Assembly (NCBI GenBank): GCA_028703105.1
Contig: JAQVNN010000009.1
Span: forward strand, 1-47,751
DNA length: 47,751 nucleotides
Direction of reading: 5' to 3'
Source of the DNA: Paludibacter sp.
Lineage (GTDB): Bacteria > Bacteroidota > Bacteroidia > Bacteroidales > Paludibacteraceae
The translations under genes were made by a program, and so were the position numbers. The notes under the pieces are model-generated. The model did no database searches. It was not told the origin of the DNA and saw only the letters and a list, made by a program, of their open reading frames with translations. Positions 37,084 through 47,258 of this stretch are shown piece after piece. The first letter of the stretch is position 1. Every line of letters begins with the position of its first letter.

Positions 37084-38730
37084 ATGAAATTAAAAAAAAC
37101 TATAACCTTCGTTGTTTCTCTATTACTTGCTTCTTTTCTTTTTTCACAGGAGAAAATATATTCAACAGCTGATTCTTATTTTGATTTTTTAACTTTAGAC
37201 AGCTTAACTGAACGTCCATACTTGAATTTTCGCACTTTATCCGATTCCAAATGGATTATGGATGACAAGACTGAAAATATTTGGAAGCAAAAGGTAAAAA
37301 TCGAAGGTTTTAACAAAAACAAAGCCCTGAAAATATATAATCCGGAGTTTTTTATTTCTTACAATGGAGCATCACCATACGGACAAAATGATGGATTACT
37401 GTGGCAAAGCCGGGGTCTTAATGCTTATTTCTCTGCTGGGGTCAGATTTGAAAAGAAGGGTTTTGAGTTAACTTTCAAGCCTGAGATTGTATTCTCTGAA
37501 AACCGGACATTTTCATTTATGCCGCCTAATCCTGCCTATGCTGGTGACTTATATAAAAACAAAGCTGATGTTTATGGATATTATGGAGTAGCCTCAATCG
37601 ATGCTCCTCAACGATTTGGCAACAACCCTTTCGTAGATTATGGATGGGGTGACTCCGAAATAAGGTATTCGACAAAGACTTTCACAGTTGGCATTGGTTC
37701 TCAATACCTGTGGCTTGGACCGGCTAAACTCAACCCAATCATACATTCTAACAATGCACCATCATACCCAAGATTTGATATTGGTATGCGCCCTACAAAT
37801 ATCCGGATTGGAAACTGGAACGCAGGAAAAGTTGAAGCGCGTCTGTGGTTGGGACAATTGAAAGAATCAGCTTACTTTGATCACAATGCAACAAACAATT
37901 TCAGGTTGATTTCCGGGCTATCTATCGCATATGCTCCTTCCTTTTTTACTGGGCTAACATTGATGGCTAACAGAGTTTTTATGTGTCAATGGGAATACAA
38001 ATCCTTATTATCTGTTCCTGATTTGTTTTTTATCCCCTTGAATATTCATGGAGGACGGGATACCTGGGACCAACGGGCATCTATCGGGTTCAGTTATTTA
38101 TTGCCAGGATCGGGATTTGAAGTTTTCACAGAAATTGGTTTAAATGACTACAGTCCCGGTCTCGACGGGTATATCAGATATCCTTTCCATAGCCTTGTTT
38201 ATACATCCGGCATGCGAAAATCTCTTGATTTGATTCTCTTTAATAAATCTCTGCGTGGAGAATTATTATTGGAAATAACAAATCTGGAGGTTTCACAGGA
38301 TTTTCAGTTAGATGGCACTTCCACTTTCTATGCACATCATCAGATTAGGCAAGGATATACAAACAAGGGGCAATGGCTGGGTGCAGGCAACGGAACCGGA
38401 GGAAACAGTCAGTACCTGGGATTCAAACTATATCATTCAAAAGGGTTGTTTAATATTTTTCTTCACCGGCAAAATCCTGATAATGACTATATATATCAGT
38501 TCTCTGTCGGCACAGAAAACACCGAAAGCGTAAAAGAAAATATTAGAGATTTCAAAGCAGTCATGAGTATCGGCATCGGTGGTGTCTATTTCATTCGTCC
38601 GGGCATTCAGTTTAAAGCGGGAATAAGTTATATTACAGAACATAACCCACTTTATAATGCCATTCACTGGGAAGAAACATCCAAAAGACAATCTCTACAC
38701 CTGGAAACTGGATTGATTTATAATTTATAA
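37084..38730 (+). CDS. Wzi-like capsule assembly outer membrane protein
   Basis: The 548-residue protein begins with a clear signal peptide ending at LFSQEK (about residue 22). The remainder is beta-rich, with alternating strands and turns rich in Gly, Asn and aromatic residues, such as WLGPAKLNPIIHSNNAP and FTGLTLMANRVF. It ends LETGLIYNL, a typical barrel C-terminus. This resembles the capsule-assembly Wzi family, which in E. coli is an outer-membrane lectin that anchors capsule to the cell surface. Its position at the end of a glycan gene cluster supports the assignment. Confidence 0.85.
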   Translation: MKLKKTITFVVSLLLASFLFSQEKIYSTADSYFDFLTLDSLTERPYLNFRTLSDSKWIMDDKTENIWKQKVKIEGFNKNKALKIYNPEFFISYNGASPYGQNDGLLWQSRGLNAYFSAGVRFEKKGFELTFKPEIVFSENRTFSFMPPNPAYAGDLYKNKADVYGYYGVASIDAPQRFGNNPFVDYGWGDSEIRYSTKTFTVGIGSQYLWLGPAKLNPIIHSNNAPSYPRFDIGMRPTNIRIGNWNAGKVEARLWLGQLKESAYFDHNATNNFRLISGLSIAYAPSFFTGLTLMANRVFMCQWEYKSLLSVPDLFFIPLNIHGGRDTWDQRASIGFSYLLPGSGFEVFTEIGLNDYSPGLDGYIRYPFHSLVYTSGMRKSLDLILFNKSLRGELLLEITNLEVSQDFQLDGTSTFYAHHQIRQGYTNKGQWLGAGNGTGGNSQYLGFKLYHSKGLFNIFLHRQNPDNDYIYQFSVGTENTESVKENIRDFKAVMSIGIGGVYFIRPGIQFKAGISYITEHNPLYNAIHWEETSKRQSLHLETGLIYNL

Positions 38731-38785
38731 ACTACTGAAGTTGCAGTTGGAAAATAAAGTTAATCAATAATTTTTCCGAATAAAT

Positions 38786-38817
38786 AACAGGCTGTCTGGT
38801 AATCCGGACAGCCTGTT
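38786..38817. terminator. Strong bidirectional terminator
   Basis: A 14-bp stem, AACAGGCTGTCTGG / CCGGACAGCCTGTT, closes a TAAT loop with one G-T wobble. It lies between the convergent wzi-like gene and pckA. On the plus strand TTTTACTCTTT follows; on the minus strand the stem is followed by ATTTATT. It probably terminates both transcripts. Confidence 0.85.
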
Positions 38818-38843
38818 TTACTCTTTATCAATTGAAAGATTTC

Positions 38844-40439
38844 TTACAATTGCGGACCTGCAACTTTCAATGCAATTGCAGCCTCGTTGTCGCAATACTG
38901 CTCGAAGTTAGCGATGTATTTTGCTGCCAGTTGTTTTGCTTTGGCAGTCCATTCAGCTTCAGTCGGATAAGTATCACGTGGATCCAGGATGCCTTCTGAA
39001 ACATTTTTCAATGCAACAGGAACAGTCAGATTCAATACCGGAATATGTTTAGTTTCAGCTTCCAGAATTGAACCATCGATGATGGCGTCGATGATGGCAC
39101 GGGTATCTTTCAAGGACATACGTTTGCCTGTTCCATTCCAACCTGTATTAACCAGATAAGCTTTTGCACCGTGCTCCTGCATTTTAGCAACCAGCGTTTT
39201 AGCATACATAGTAGGGTGCAACGTCAAGAACGCTTCGCCAAATGCCGGAGAGAATGACATCTGAGGTTCAGTAATACCACGTTCTGTTCCGGCTAATTTT
39301 GAAGTGTAACCGCAAAGGAAGTGATACTGTGCAGATTGGTCATCGAGAATAGATACAGGAGGCAATACACCAAATGCATCAGCCGACAAATAAATAATTT
39401 TAGAGGCGTGTCCTGCACGTGAAGGCAACACAATTTTACTGATGTGATATATTGGATAGGAAACGCGTGTATTCTCTGTTTTTGAAGCTTCTTTTGAGTA
39501 ATCCGGCGTTCCGTCAGCTTTCACAGTAACGTTTTCCAGCAATGCATCACGACGGATAGCTCTCCAGATATCCGGTTCGTTTTCTTTGCTCAGGTCAATC
39601 ACTTTGGCATAGCAACCACCTTCGTAGTTGAACACACCATGATCATCCCAACCATGTTCGTCGTCACCAATCAAGTAACGTTTCGGGTCGGCCGACAAAG
39701 TTGTTTTCCCGGTTCCCGAAAGACCGAAGAAAATAGCTACATCACCATCAACTCCCACATTAGCAGAGCAGTGCATAGAAGCAACACCTTTTAATGGTAG
39801 ATAGTAGTTCATCAAGGCAAAAATACCTTTCTTCATTTCTCCGCCGTACCAGGTACCACCGATAACCTGCATTCTACGGGTCAAGTCAAACAAAGTAAAG
39901 TTTTCAGAATGAAGTCCTTGCTCTTTCCAGTTCGGGTTGGTAATCTTTGATCCATTTAACGTTACGAAATCAGGTTCACCATAGTGAGCCAGTTCGTAAT
40001 GAGAAGGACGAATAAACATGTTTGTCACAAAGTGAGCCTGCCAGGCCACTTCCATGATAAAACGCACTTTCATGCGGGTATCTTCGTTGGTACCACAGAA
40101 TGTATCAACTACATATATTTTTTTTGCTCCTGATAGTTGTTTTGTCACCAAATCTTTACAAGCATCAAATACTTCAGGGGTTGTCGGACGGTTGATGGTG
40201 CCATCCCACCAGAGCGTATCTCTTGTTGTATCATCCAGCACGATAAACTTATCTTTTGGAGAACGGCCAGTGAAAACTCCCGTATCAACAGCAACTGCTC
40301 CGGTGTTTGTTAATACTCCCCTTTCAAAACCTTCGTTTGCGGGATCAATTTCAGCCTGAAACAGCTGCTCATAAGAAGGATTGTGTATGATCTCGAAATC
40401 TCCCGAAATACCATACTTACTTAAATCCAAATTTGCCAT
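38844..40439 (-). CDS. pckA: Phosphoenolpyruvate carboxykinase (ATP)
   Basis: PckA interconverts oxaloacetate and PEP with ATP/ADP. In fermentative Bacteroidota it usually runs toward oxaloacetate, fixing CO2 on the route to succinate and propionate. The 531-residue protein has the kinase loop [14 protein letters not shown] (239-252), the metal site [20 protein letters not shown] (257-276), GRSPKDKF (58-65), and [10 protein letters not shown] containing the metal-binding lysine. Length is normal. It is a single-gene transcript with its own promoter at 40519-40548 and the strong terminator at 38786. Confidence 0.97.
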   Translation of the reverse strand: MANLDLSKYGISGDFEIIHNPSYEQLFQAEIDPANEGFERGVLTNTGAVAVDTGVFTGRSPKDKFIVLDDTTRDTLWWDGTINRPTTPEVFDACKDLVTKQLSGAKKIYVVDTFCGTNEDTRMKVRFIMEVAWQAHFVTNMFIRPSHYELAHYGEPDFVTLNGSKITNPNWKEQGLHSENFTLFDLTRRMQVIGGTWYGGEMKKGIFALMNYYLPLKGVASMHCSANVGVDGDVAIFFGLSGTGKTTLSADPKRYLIGDDEHGWDDHGVFNYEGGCYAKVIDLSKENEPDIWRAIRRDALLENVTVKADGTPDYSKEASKTENTRVSYPIYHISKIVLPSRAGHASKIIYLSADAFGVLPPVSILDDQSAQYHFLCGYTSKLAGTERGITEPQMSFSPAFGEAFLTLHPTMYAKTLVAKMQEHGAKAYLVNTGWNGTGKRMSLKDTRAIIDAIIDGSILEAETKHIPVLNLTVPVALKNVSEGILDPRDTYPTEAEWTAKAKQLAAKYIANFEQYCDNEAAIALKVAGPQL

Positions 40440-40518
40440 TTGCTAATTAATGAATTAAATTGTTGTTTATAGATTGTTGTTTTCTCCTTAAAAAAACGAA
40501 TACCTTTTTTCGGCGATA

Positions 40519-40548
40519 CAAAAGTACTATAAATTTTTAAGCTACAAA
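40519..40548 (-). promoter_or_regulatory. pckA promoter
   Basis: On the minus strand TTTG (40545-40548) and TACTTTTG (40519-40526) are 18 bases apart, a good fit to TTTG-N19-TAnnTTTG. The leader would be about 70 bases. An AAGGAGAA sequence at 40477-40484 is too far from the start codon to be a ribosome-binding site. Confidence 0.6.
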
Positions 40549-40630
40549 AAATATTAGAGAAAAATTTCTTTAATTAATCAAAAAAACTATTTTCAATCCT
40601 TTATTATATGACTATCCGGGGAAAAAATAG

Positions 40631-40638
40631 TATTTTTG
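40631..40638 (+). promoter_or_regulatory. -7 box upstream of dut
   Basis: TATTTTTG fits TAnnTTTG and lies 47 bases before the dut start. No -33 TTTG is visible. It could drive the dut to envC-like gene run, which has no larger gap until parE. Confidence 0.45.
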
Positions 40639-40685
40639 TGGCTAATGTGATTTTTTTGACGTTAGAGAAGTAAGAGAAGTTAGTT

Positions 40686-41117
40686 ATGAAAATAAAAATT
40701 GTAAACTGTTCCGGACATGCTCTGCCGGAATATGCAACAGTTCATTCGGCAGGCTTGGATTTACGGGCTAACCTGGATGAAAGAATTATTCTCAAACCAC
40801 TGGAAAGGAAGCTTATTCCCACGGGTTTATTCATCGAACTACCCGTTGGTTATGAAGCCCAGATTCGTCCCCGAAGTGGTCTTGCTATCAAAAGAGGGAT
40901 AACTGTTTTGAACTCTCCGGGTACCATTGATGCGGATTACCGGGGAGAAATCCGTGTAATTTTAGTCAATTTATCTTCAGAAGATTTTGTAATTGAAGAT
41001 GGTGAGCGCATATGCCAAATGGTGATAGCCTCACATGTGCAGGCTGAATGGGTTGAAGTGGAAGAACTTGGTTCTACCAACCGCGGAGCCGGAGGTTTTG
41101 GACACACAGGCGTATGA
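40686..41117 (+). CDS. dut: Deoxyuridine 5'-triphosphate nucleotidohydrolase
   Basis: Dut hydrolyses dUTP to dUMP, keeping uracil out of DNA and supplying thymidylate synthesis. All five trimeric-dUTPase motifs are visible in 143 residues: AGLDLRA (22-28), RSGLA (63-67), [11 protein letters not shown] (79-89, with the catalytic Asp), RICQMVI (108-114) and [10 protein letters not shown] (133-142). The stop overlaps the start of the TPR gene by 4 bases (ATGA), indicating translational coupling. Confidence 0.97.
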   Translation: MKIKIVNCSGHALPEYATVHSAGLDLRANLDERIILKPLERKLIPTGLFIELPVGYEAQIRPRSGLAIKRGITVLNSPGTIDADYRGEIRVILVNLSSEDFVIEDGERICQMVIASHVQAEWVEVEELGSTNRGAGGFGHTGV

Positions 41118-42859
41118 AAATAAAAGAATTCATCCTATACATTTTTCTCTTACTGATTGTTTCCTGTAACAGCACAAAAAATGCCGCTTTACAGAAAGAG
41201 AGTATTCGTGCCTTAACCGAAGAGGAGCAACGTGAATTTGATTTTAACTTTTATGAAGGATTGAGGCAAAAAGAAGAGGGGCAATTTGCTCAAGCCTATG
41301 AATCTTTTCTCAAATGTCGGGAAATAGATTCTATCGACGCCGGCTTAATGGTTGAAATTGCTTTCATGCAGCTTTCTGCCGGAAAGAAGGAAGAAGCGCT
41401 CAAAGTCATGCAACAAGCTGTCGAACTGGAACCAAACAACTGGTGGTACAACACAAACCTGATAAGCCTCTATATACAGGAGAAAAAATATAAAGAAGCG
41501 ATTGCTATCGGGGAGCCGCTGTTAAAAAAACATTCGGAGAAAGAATATACATACAATGTTTTAATTCAACTATATAAGGAAACAAACCAATTTTCAAAAG
41601 CCATTGCTTTGTACGAAAAGCTGGAACGAATTACCGGCATTAACGAAAGAATTATTTTTGATAAAATAAGGCTCTATCTGGTTAACAATAACATCAAAAA
41701 AGCACATACTGAAATTGACAAACTAATCTTTAAATTTCCACGAGATAATAAATATAAAGTGCTGAAAGGCGATATGCTGATGCAGCAAGGGAAAATGTTG
41801 GAGGCTTATGAATTATATCAGTCTATTTTAGAAAGCGAACCTCAAAACCCTTTCGTACAAGTTTCTCTTTCAGAATATTACAAGGCAATGAACGAACCAG
41901 ACAAATCGCTCGAATATACGATGCTCGCGCTACGAAACGGGCAACTGGATATGGCCGCAAAATTTGACATCCTCAGCCAACACATTGAAAACATCATCCG
42001 GGCTGATGGAAAAATTGAAGAAACGGAAAATCTTTTTAAACTGCTGGTTGAATATTACCCGTTAGAAGAAGCAGTACATGGTTATTACGGAGCTTTCCTC
42101 CAATATTTAAAAAGAGATGAAGAGGCTGCGCTTTCCTATGAATCAATGCTGAATATCAATCCAAAAAACACACAGACCTGGTTAAATCTGATACAAATAT
42201 ATTTTGCGAAAAAAGCGTATGAAAAAGTTATTCAACTAACCGACAGGGCAATTGAAGCAACTGAGGACAACCTGGTTTTTTATTTTTATAAGGGCATCAC
42301 ACAAGAGCTTACTGAAAATTACACGGAGGCTCTCAGAACGCATACGACAGCTCTTTCGCTTTTTAAACCCGGAGAGAAACCGGAGCTAAAAAGCGACATT
42401 TACACTCATCTGGGCGATATCTACATGAAAATGGAAAAACCGGAAGAAGCTTTTGCGATTTATGAAGAGGCCGTTACGCACAATCCGAACAACCTGATTG
42501 CCCTGAACAATTATGCCTATTATCTTTCTCTCGAAAAAAGAGATTTACAAAAAGCAGAAAGGATGAGCGCCAAAACAGTTGAAAAGGAACCCCGTAATAG
42601 TACTTATTTAGATACTTATGCCTGGATATTTTATCAACAGGGGAACTATTCTTTAGCAAAATTTTATATCGAAAGGGCGATTGACAATATGAAAGAGGAT
42701 CAGGATTCGGGGGTTTTGCTGGAACATTACGGAGATATCCTCTGGATGCTGGGCAATCACGATATGAAAGCCATTGAAACCTGGGAAAAGGCCTATAACG
42801 GAGGATATCAGACAGAAGAACTGAAAAACAAAATTGATAACAAAGGATGGAAAAGATAA
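41114..42859 (+). CDS. TPR-repeat lipoprotein
   Basis: The 581-residue protein has a signal peptide ending in the lipobox LIVSC (Cys18) and then tetratricopeptide repeats over nearly the whole length. Repeats with the typical W/L-G-Y-A-P spacing are seen around residues 53-115, 120-170, 210-270 and 330-530, for instance in [23 protein letters not shown] lipoproteins in this position, between dut and a DUF4292 lipoprotein, recur in Bacteroidales. They are probably envelope scaffolds; no enzymatic residue is evident. The next gene starts one base after the stop. Confidence 0.88.
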   Translation: MKIKEFILYIFLLLIVSCNSTKNAALQKESIRALTEEEQREFDFNFYEGLRQKEEGQFAQAYESFLKCREIDSIDAGLMVEIAFMQLSAGKKEEALKVMQQAVELEPNNWWYNTNLISLYIQEKKYKEAIAIGEPLLKKHSEKEYTYNVLIQLYKETNQFSKAIALYEKLERITGINERIIFDKIRLYLVNNNIKKAHTEIDKLIFKFPRDNKYKVLKGDMLMQQGKMLEAYELYQSILESEPQNPFVQVSLSEYYKAMNEPDKSLEYTMLALRNGQLDMAAKFDILSQHIENIIRADGKIEETENLFKLLVEYYPLEEAVHGYYGAFLQYLKRDEEAALSYESMLNINPKNTQTWLNLIQIYFAKKAYEKVIQLTDRAIEATEDNLVFYFYKGITQELTENYTEALRTHTTALSLFKPGEKPELKSDIYTHLGDIYMKMEKPEEAFAIYEEAVTHNPNNLIALNNYAYYLSLEKRDLQKAERMSAKTVEKEPRNSTYLDTYAWIFYQQGNYSLAKFYIERAIDNMKEDQDSGVLLEHYGDILWMLGNHDMKAIETWEKAYNGGYQTEELKNKIDNKGWKR

Positions 42860-42860
42860 T

Positions 42861-43670
42861 ATGCGAATAACCCTGAAGCAAATATTATTGGTGACACTCA
42901 TGGGAATTTTTCTATGGGGATGTAAAACTACGCGAAAAACAAAAAAAACCGATTTACAAACTCATCATGAAACCTTAATAAATGAGGTCATGAACGCAGA
43001 ACCCAAGTTCAGGAATATTGAATTTAAACGCATGAGTATCGGGCTAAACCTGAATGAAAAAAGTCACTATAATAGCAACGCAACCTGTAAAATCATTCCT
43101 GACTCGGTTATTCATATCTCTGTTCAGCCTTTTTTTGGCATCGAAATGGTTGTCGTGAGATTGACTCCAGATCAGATATTGGTGGTTGATAAAATCAAAA
43201 ATATTTATTATCAATCAGATTACCTGCTTTTCGAGCAGCAATTCGGATTAGAAATTAATTACAGTACATTTGAATCCTTGTTCACAAATAAGCTCTTTAC
43301 CATTGGTGCAAAAGATAAAAATGCTGCCAAATTGACAAATACAACCGATAAAAATGGTAACAGCATACTTGTATATAAAAACGTATCCTTGAGCCAACAT
43401 TTCTTTTTGAACGAAAACTTCAGGATCAGGGAAGTCGCCATCAACTCAACCTCGGGGAATGAACAATTTATGGCCTTTTACACTGATTTCGCCATCAATA
43501 CAGGAAATTTGCTTTTCCCATCAGGAATACGTTTTCAGCTTAAAAATAACGCTGAGATATATAGCATCAACATGTCAATCAACCGGTTAGCAGTTGATGA
43601 AACGATTGACATCCCATTTATTAATATTAATCAGTACCGGCAGGGAAATATCCTGTCACTTTTTAAATAA
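42861..43670 (+). CDS. DUF4292 family lipoprotein
   Basis: The 269-residue protein starts at the ATG at 42861; the frame opens with a TTG at 42834 inside the previous gene, which is unlikely. It carries a signal peptide ending in IFLWGC (Cys21). The body is predominantly beta, with RNIEFKRMSIGLNLN, SVIHISVQPFFGIEMVVVRLTP and YYQSDYLLFEQQFGLEIN, which matches the DUF4292 pattern and resembles LolA/LolB-like outer membrane lipoprotein folds. A lipoprotein-carrier function is only a guess from that fold. It lies between the TPR lipoprotein and an EnvC-like gene. Confidence 0.82.
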   Translation: MRITLKQILLVTLMGIFLWGCKTTRKTKKTDLQTHHETLINEVMNAEPKFRNIEFKRMSIGLNLNEKSHYNSNATCKIIPDSVIHISVQPFFGIEMVVVRLTPDQILVVDKIKNIYYQSDYLLFEQQFGLEINYSTFESLFTNKLFTIGAKDKNAAKLTNTTDKNGNSILVYKNVSLSQHFFLNENFRIREVAINSTSGNEQFMAFYTDFAINTGNLLFPSGIRFQLKNNAEIYSINMSINRLAVDETIDIPFININQYRQGNILSLFK

Positions 43671-43681
43671 GCGCCACAAAG

Positions 43682-44944
43682 ATGCGAAAAATACTCATCA
43701 TATTTGTAACTTTGCTGACACTGACTGTAGCGGTTGGACAGACTATCAAAGAGTTAGAAGAACAGCGGAAAAATGCACTGAAACGTCTCGAAACCACCAG
43801 TAAAGTATTGAGTGAAACCAAAAAAACACAACGGACTTCACTCAACAAACTTAATATTATCAATAAAAGTATCAGTCAACGAAAGGCACTCATTAACAAT
43901 ATTAACAAGGAAATTTCAGTCTTAGACAATGAAATAACCAAGCTCAATGCCGAAACCAGAAAGTTGGAAAGAGAACTGGAAATTTATAAAGCTGATTATG
44001 CAAACATGGTAAAAGAAGCATACATCAACCGAAGCGTGTATTCAAAGTTATTATTTTTATTATCGGCAGAATCTTTCGATCAGTCGTTCCGACGATTGCG
44101 TTATATGCAGGAATATTCCGAATACCGAAAAGAGCAAATGCGGAAAATTGAAAACACGAAGCTTGAAATAGCTAAAAAAACAGAGCAACTGGGTCAGCAT
44201 AAAAAAACACAGGTTGAAATAAAAAATCAGAAAAACACGGAACAACAAAAATTAATTGTCGATCAGAAAAAGGAAAATTCGGTATATGCCAATCTGAAGA
44301 AAAAGGAAAGAACACTCCAGTCTGATTTGAAGAAGCAACAAAGAATTGCCAATGATCTGAACCGAAAGATTGAAGCCCTGATCGCGGAAGAAGTCCGGAA
44401 AGCAGAAGAAAAAAGAAGAGCAGAAGAACAGGCAAAAAGAGGGAAAGGAACGGATAGTAAGGAACCTGCAACCACTCCGCGTACATCCGAAAAAGGATAC
44501 GCAATGACCAAAGAGGAAAAACTAATCTCAGGGAATTTTGCAGCGAACGCCGGCCGGCTTCCCTGGCCGGTTGAAAGAGGATTTATCAGTGGAAAATACG
44601 GCATACAGGCACATCCAACACTGAAATACGTAACAACAAATAATAAAGGAATTTATATCCAGACTCCGGTAAAAACAGATGCTCGTGCGGTATTTGATGG
44701 CATTGTTACACAACGTTTCTCTGTACCTGGGAGCAACAACGGAGTAATCATTCAACATGGTCAGTATCGGACAGTATATGCCAACCTCACTAATATTTAC
44801 GTGCGCATCGGGCAAAAGATTAAAGCAAAACAAAGCATCGGACAAATTTACACAGATCCAGAGAGCGACAACAAGACTGAATTGTTTTTCCAGATATGGA
44901 AAGACCGGACTATTTTAAATCCGGAGTCATGGATAGCCAGATAA
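43682..44944 (+). CDS. EnvC-like murein hydrolase activator (degenerate LytM)
   Basis: The 420-residue exported protein has a signal peptide ending at VAVGQ (about residue 20), a long coiled coil over about 21-250, and a C-terminal LytM/M23 domain (about 293-415). The zinc peptidase motifs are lost: the expected Asp in NNKGIDI-type sequence is Tyr325, YAH is YAN (366-368), and HLHFEI is ELFFQI (400-405). The same kinds of loss define EnvC and NlpD of E. coli, which activate amidases during cell separation without cutting peptidoglycan themselves. The same function is inferred here. Confidence 0.87.
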   Translation: MRKILIIFVTLLTLTVAVGQTIKELEEQRKNALKRLETTSKVLSETKKTQRTSLNKLNIINKSISQRKALINNINKEISVLDNEITKLNAETRKLERELEIYKADYANMVKEAYINRSVYSKLLFLLSAESFDQSFRRLRYMQEYSEYRKEQMRKIENTKLEIAKKTEQLGQHKKTQVEIKNQKNTEQQKLIVDQKKENSVYANLKKKERTLQSDLKKQQRIANDLNRKIEALIAEEVRKAEEKRRAEEQAKRGKGTDSKEPATTPRTSEKGYAMTKEEKLISGNFAANAGRLPWPVERGFISGKYGIQAHPTLKYVTTNNKGIYIQTPVKTDARAVFDGIVTQRFSVPGSNNGVIIQHGQYRTVYANLTNIYVRIGQKIKAKQSIGQIYTDPESDNKTELFFQIWKDRTILNPESWIAR

Positions 44945-44974
44945 AGACTATATTAAACATCATACATCAGAGAT

Positions 44975-46831
44975 ATGGACGAATTAAATGAGATGCAACA
45001 AGTTGATTACAGCGATAGCAATATTATCACGCTGGAGGGGTTGGAACATGTCCGCCGTCGTCCCGGTATGTATATCGGTAAACTGGGGGACGGCTCACAT
45101 GCAGATGACGGAATTTATGTTTTGCTGAAAGAAGTGCTCGACAATTGTGTGGATGAATTCAGGATGGGTGTCGGGAAACAGATCAACGTTACTGTTCACG
45201 ACGGCTATGTGGAAGTCAGGGACTTTGGACGTGGCATTCCCCTTGGTAAAATGATTGATGCTGTATCCATTATGAATACAGGCGGTAAATATGACTCAAA
45301 GGCGTTTAAAAAGTCAGTCGGACTGAATGGCGTGGGCACGAAAGCCGTAAATGCGTTATCCCATAAATTTATCGTGCAAAGTTACCGGGAGGAACAAACC
45401 CGGCGTGCAGAATTTGAAAAAGGGAAAATCACCTCTGATTCAGGTATCATTGAAGATAATACTTCGGAAAGAGGAACCTATGTCTGTTTCGAACCGGATG
45501 ACACCATGTTTGAAAAGTACAAGTACAACGATGAATTCATCGAAACAATGCTTCGGAATTACGCGTACCTCAACACCGGTCTTACCATCAAATTCAACGA
45601 TAAAAAAATCAGCTCGAAAAATGGATTGCTCGACTTGCTGAATGAAAATATCACGGCTGATATGCTGTACCCAATTATTCAACTGAAAGGGGAAGATATC
45701 GAAATTGCCTTTACTCATACCGACCAATACGGAGAAGAGTATTATTCTTTTGTAAATGGTCAGCATACCACACACGGCGGTACACATCAGAGTGCATTTC
45801 GTGAGGCTGTCGGTCGCACCATCAAGGAGTTTTACAATAAAAATATGGAGTTGACCGATATCCGCAACGGAATTGTGGCGGCTGTTGCTATCAGCGTGGA
45901 GGAACCGGTTTTTGAATCGCAAACCAAAACGAAACTCGGTTCGAGGGATATGGCCAAAGACGGCGTTTCCATCAATAAATTCATTTCGGACTTTCTAAAA
46001 AAAGAACTGGATAACTACCTGCACCGCAATGCTGAGACTTCCAACATCATGTTGCAAAAAATTCAGGATTCAGAAAAAGAAAGAAAAGCCATTGCCGGTG
46101 TAACCAAGCTGGCCCGGGAACGTGCTAAAAAGGTAAATCTGCACAACAAAAAGCTACGTGACTGCCGGCTTCATTACAACGATACCAAAGGGAATGTGGA
46201 AGACACCTGCATTTTCATCACCGAGGGTGATTCGGCAAGCGGTTCGATTACAAAAAGTCGTGATGTGAATACCCAGGCTGTTTTCAGTTTGAGGGGAAAG
46301 CCACTCAATAGCTACGGTCTTACCAAGAAAATTGTGTATGAGAACGAGGAATTTAACCTGCTGCAGGCTGCTTTGAATATTGAAGACGGGATCGATGGTT
46401 TAAGATATAACAAAGTCATCGTGGCAACCGATGCCGATGTGGACGGGATGCACATCCGCCTGCTGCTGATTACTTTCTTCCTTCAGTTCTTCCCCGATTT
46501 GATTAAAAAGGGACATGTATATATCCTGCAAACACCTTTGTTCCGGGTACGGAATAAGAAGGAAACTATTTACTGTTATTCGGAAGAAGAAAGGATACAG
46601 GCAATAGCCAAGCTGGGAACAAATCCGGAAATTACACGTTTCAAAGGATTGGGTGAAATTTCTCCGGATGAGTTTAAACATTTTATTGGAAAAGATATGC
46701 GTTTGGATCAGGTTACACTAAAAAAAGAAGATGCCGTATCTGAATTGCTTTCTTTTTATATGGGTAAAAACACTTCTGAACGTCAAAACTTTATCATTGA
46801 TAACTTAGTTATAGAAGAAGATGTTGAATGA
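44975..46831 (+). CDS. parE: DNA topoisomerase IV subunit B
   Basis: A second type II topoisomerase ATPase subunit, 618 residues. It begins [19 protein letters not shown], and has the GHKL site [13 protein letters not shown], the transducer [30 protein letters not shown] and [10 protein letters not shown], and [13 protein letters not shown]. The TOPRIM sequence [12 protein letters not shown] and a shorter C-terminus separate it from the gyrB gene at 28,674, supporting ParE. ParE acts with ParC to unlink sister chromosomes. parC is not adjacent here. The tadA start lies inside its last codons. Confidence 0.88.
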   Translation: MDELNEMQQVDYSDSNIITLEGLEHVRRRPGMYIGKLGDGSHADDGIYVLLKEVLDNCVDEFRMGVGKQINVTVHDGYVEVRDFGRGIPLGKMIDAVSIMNTGGKYDSKAFKKSVGLNGVGTKAVNALSHKFIVQSYREEQTRRAEFEKGKITSDSGIIEDNTSERGTYVCFEPDDTMFEKYKYNDEFIETMLRNYAYLNTGLTIKFNDKKISSKNGLLDLLNENITADMLYPIIQLKGEDIEIAFTHTDQYGEEYYSFVNGQHTTHGGTHQSAFREAVGRTIKEFYNKNMELTDIRNGIVAAVAISVEEPVFESQTKTKLGSRDMAKDGVSINKFISDFLKKELDNYLHRNAETSNIMLQKIQDSEKERKAIAGVTKLARERAKKVNLHNKKLRDCRLHYNDTKGNVEDTCIFITEGDSASGSITKSRDVNTQAVFSLRGKPLNSYGLTKKIVYENEEFNLLQAALNIEDGIDGLRYNKVIVATDADVDGMHIRLLLITFFLQFFPDLIKKGHVYILQTPLFRVRNKKETIYCYSEEERIQAIAKLGTNPEITRFKGLGEISPDEFKHFIGKDMRLDQVTLKKEDAVSELLSFYMGKNTSERQNFIIDNLVIEEDVE

Positions 46832-47255
46832 TGAGCATTTCATGCGTCAAGCCCTTGCCGAAGCTCGAAAGGCTTTTGAACGGGATGAAGTACCGGTGGG
46901 AACTGTCATCGTATGTGGGGAGAGAATCATCGCACGCGGTCACAACCTCACTGAGACTCTGAACGATGTAACTGCCCATGCTGAAATGCAGGCCATTACT
47001 GCTGCTACAGGTTTTCTCGGAGGGAAATACCTGACCGATTGTACTATCTATGTAACGGTTGAACCTTGTGTAATGTGTGCCGGCGCACTGGGATGGTCAC
47101 AAATCAGCCGGATTGTGTATGGCGCACCCGATGAAAAACGTGGTTTTTTACGTTTTGCTCCTTGCGCTGTTCATCCAAAAACCGTCATTACTGGAGGGGT
47201 TCTTGAAGAAGAGTGTGCTGCCCTGATGAAAGAATTTTTTCAGAAGAAGAGATAA
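46821..47255 (+). CDS. tadA: tRNA adenosine(34) deaminase
   Basis: TadA deaminates A34 to inosine in tRNA-Arg(ACG). The 144-residue protein has the zinc deaminase motifs TAHAEMQA (His53, catalytic Glu55) and PCVMCAGAL (Cys83, Cys86), and the family N-terminal helix [12 protein letters not shown]. The start at 46821 overlaps parE by 11 bases; Met8 (46842) is an alternative. Length is slightly short, as in many Bacteroidota. It is followed 3 bases later by a helicase gene. Confidence 0.94.
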   Translation: MLNDEHFMRQALAEARKAFERDEVPVGTVIVCGERIIARGHNLTETLNDVTAHAEMQAITAATGFLGGKYLTDCTIYVTVEPCVMCAGALGWSQISRIVYGAPDEKRGFLRFAPCAVHPKTVITGGVLEEECAALMKEFFQKKR

Positions 47256-47258
47256 ATT

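Noticed and set aside
43663-44604. Several Phe/Ser-rich minus-strand frames opposite the EnvC-like gene
   Set aside because: They are the complement of Lys/Glu-rich coiled-coil codons and have no plausible start or neighbour.
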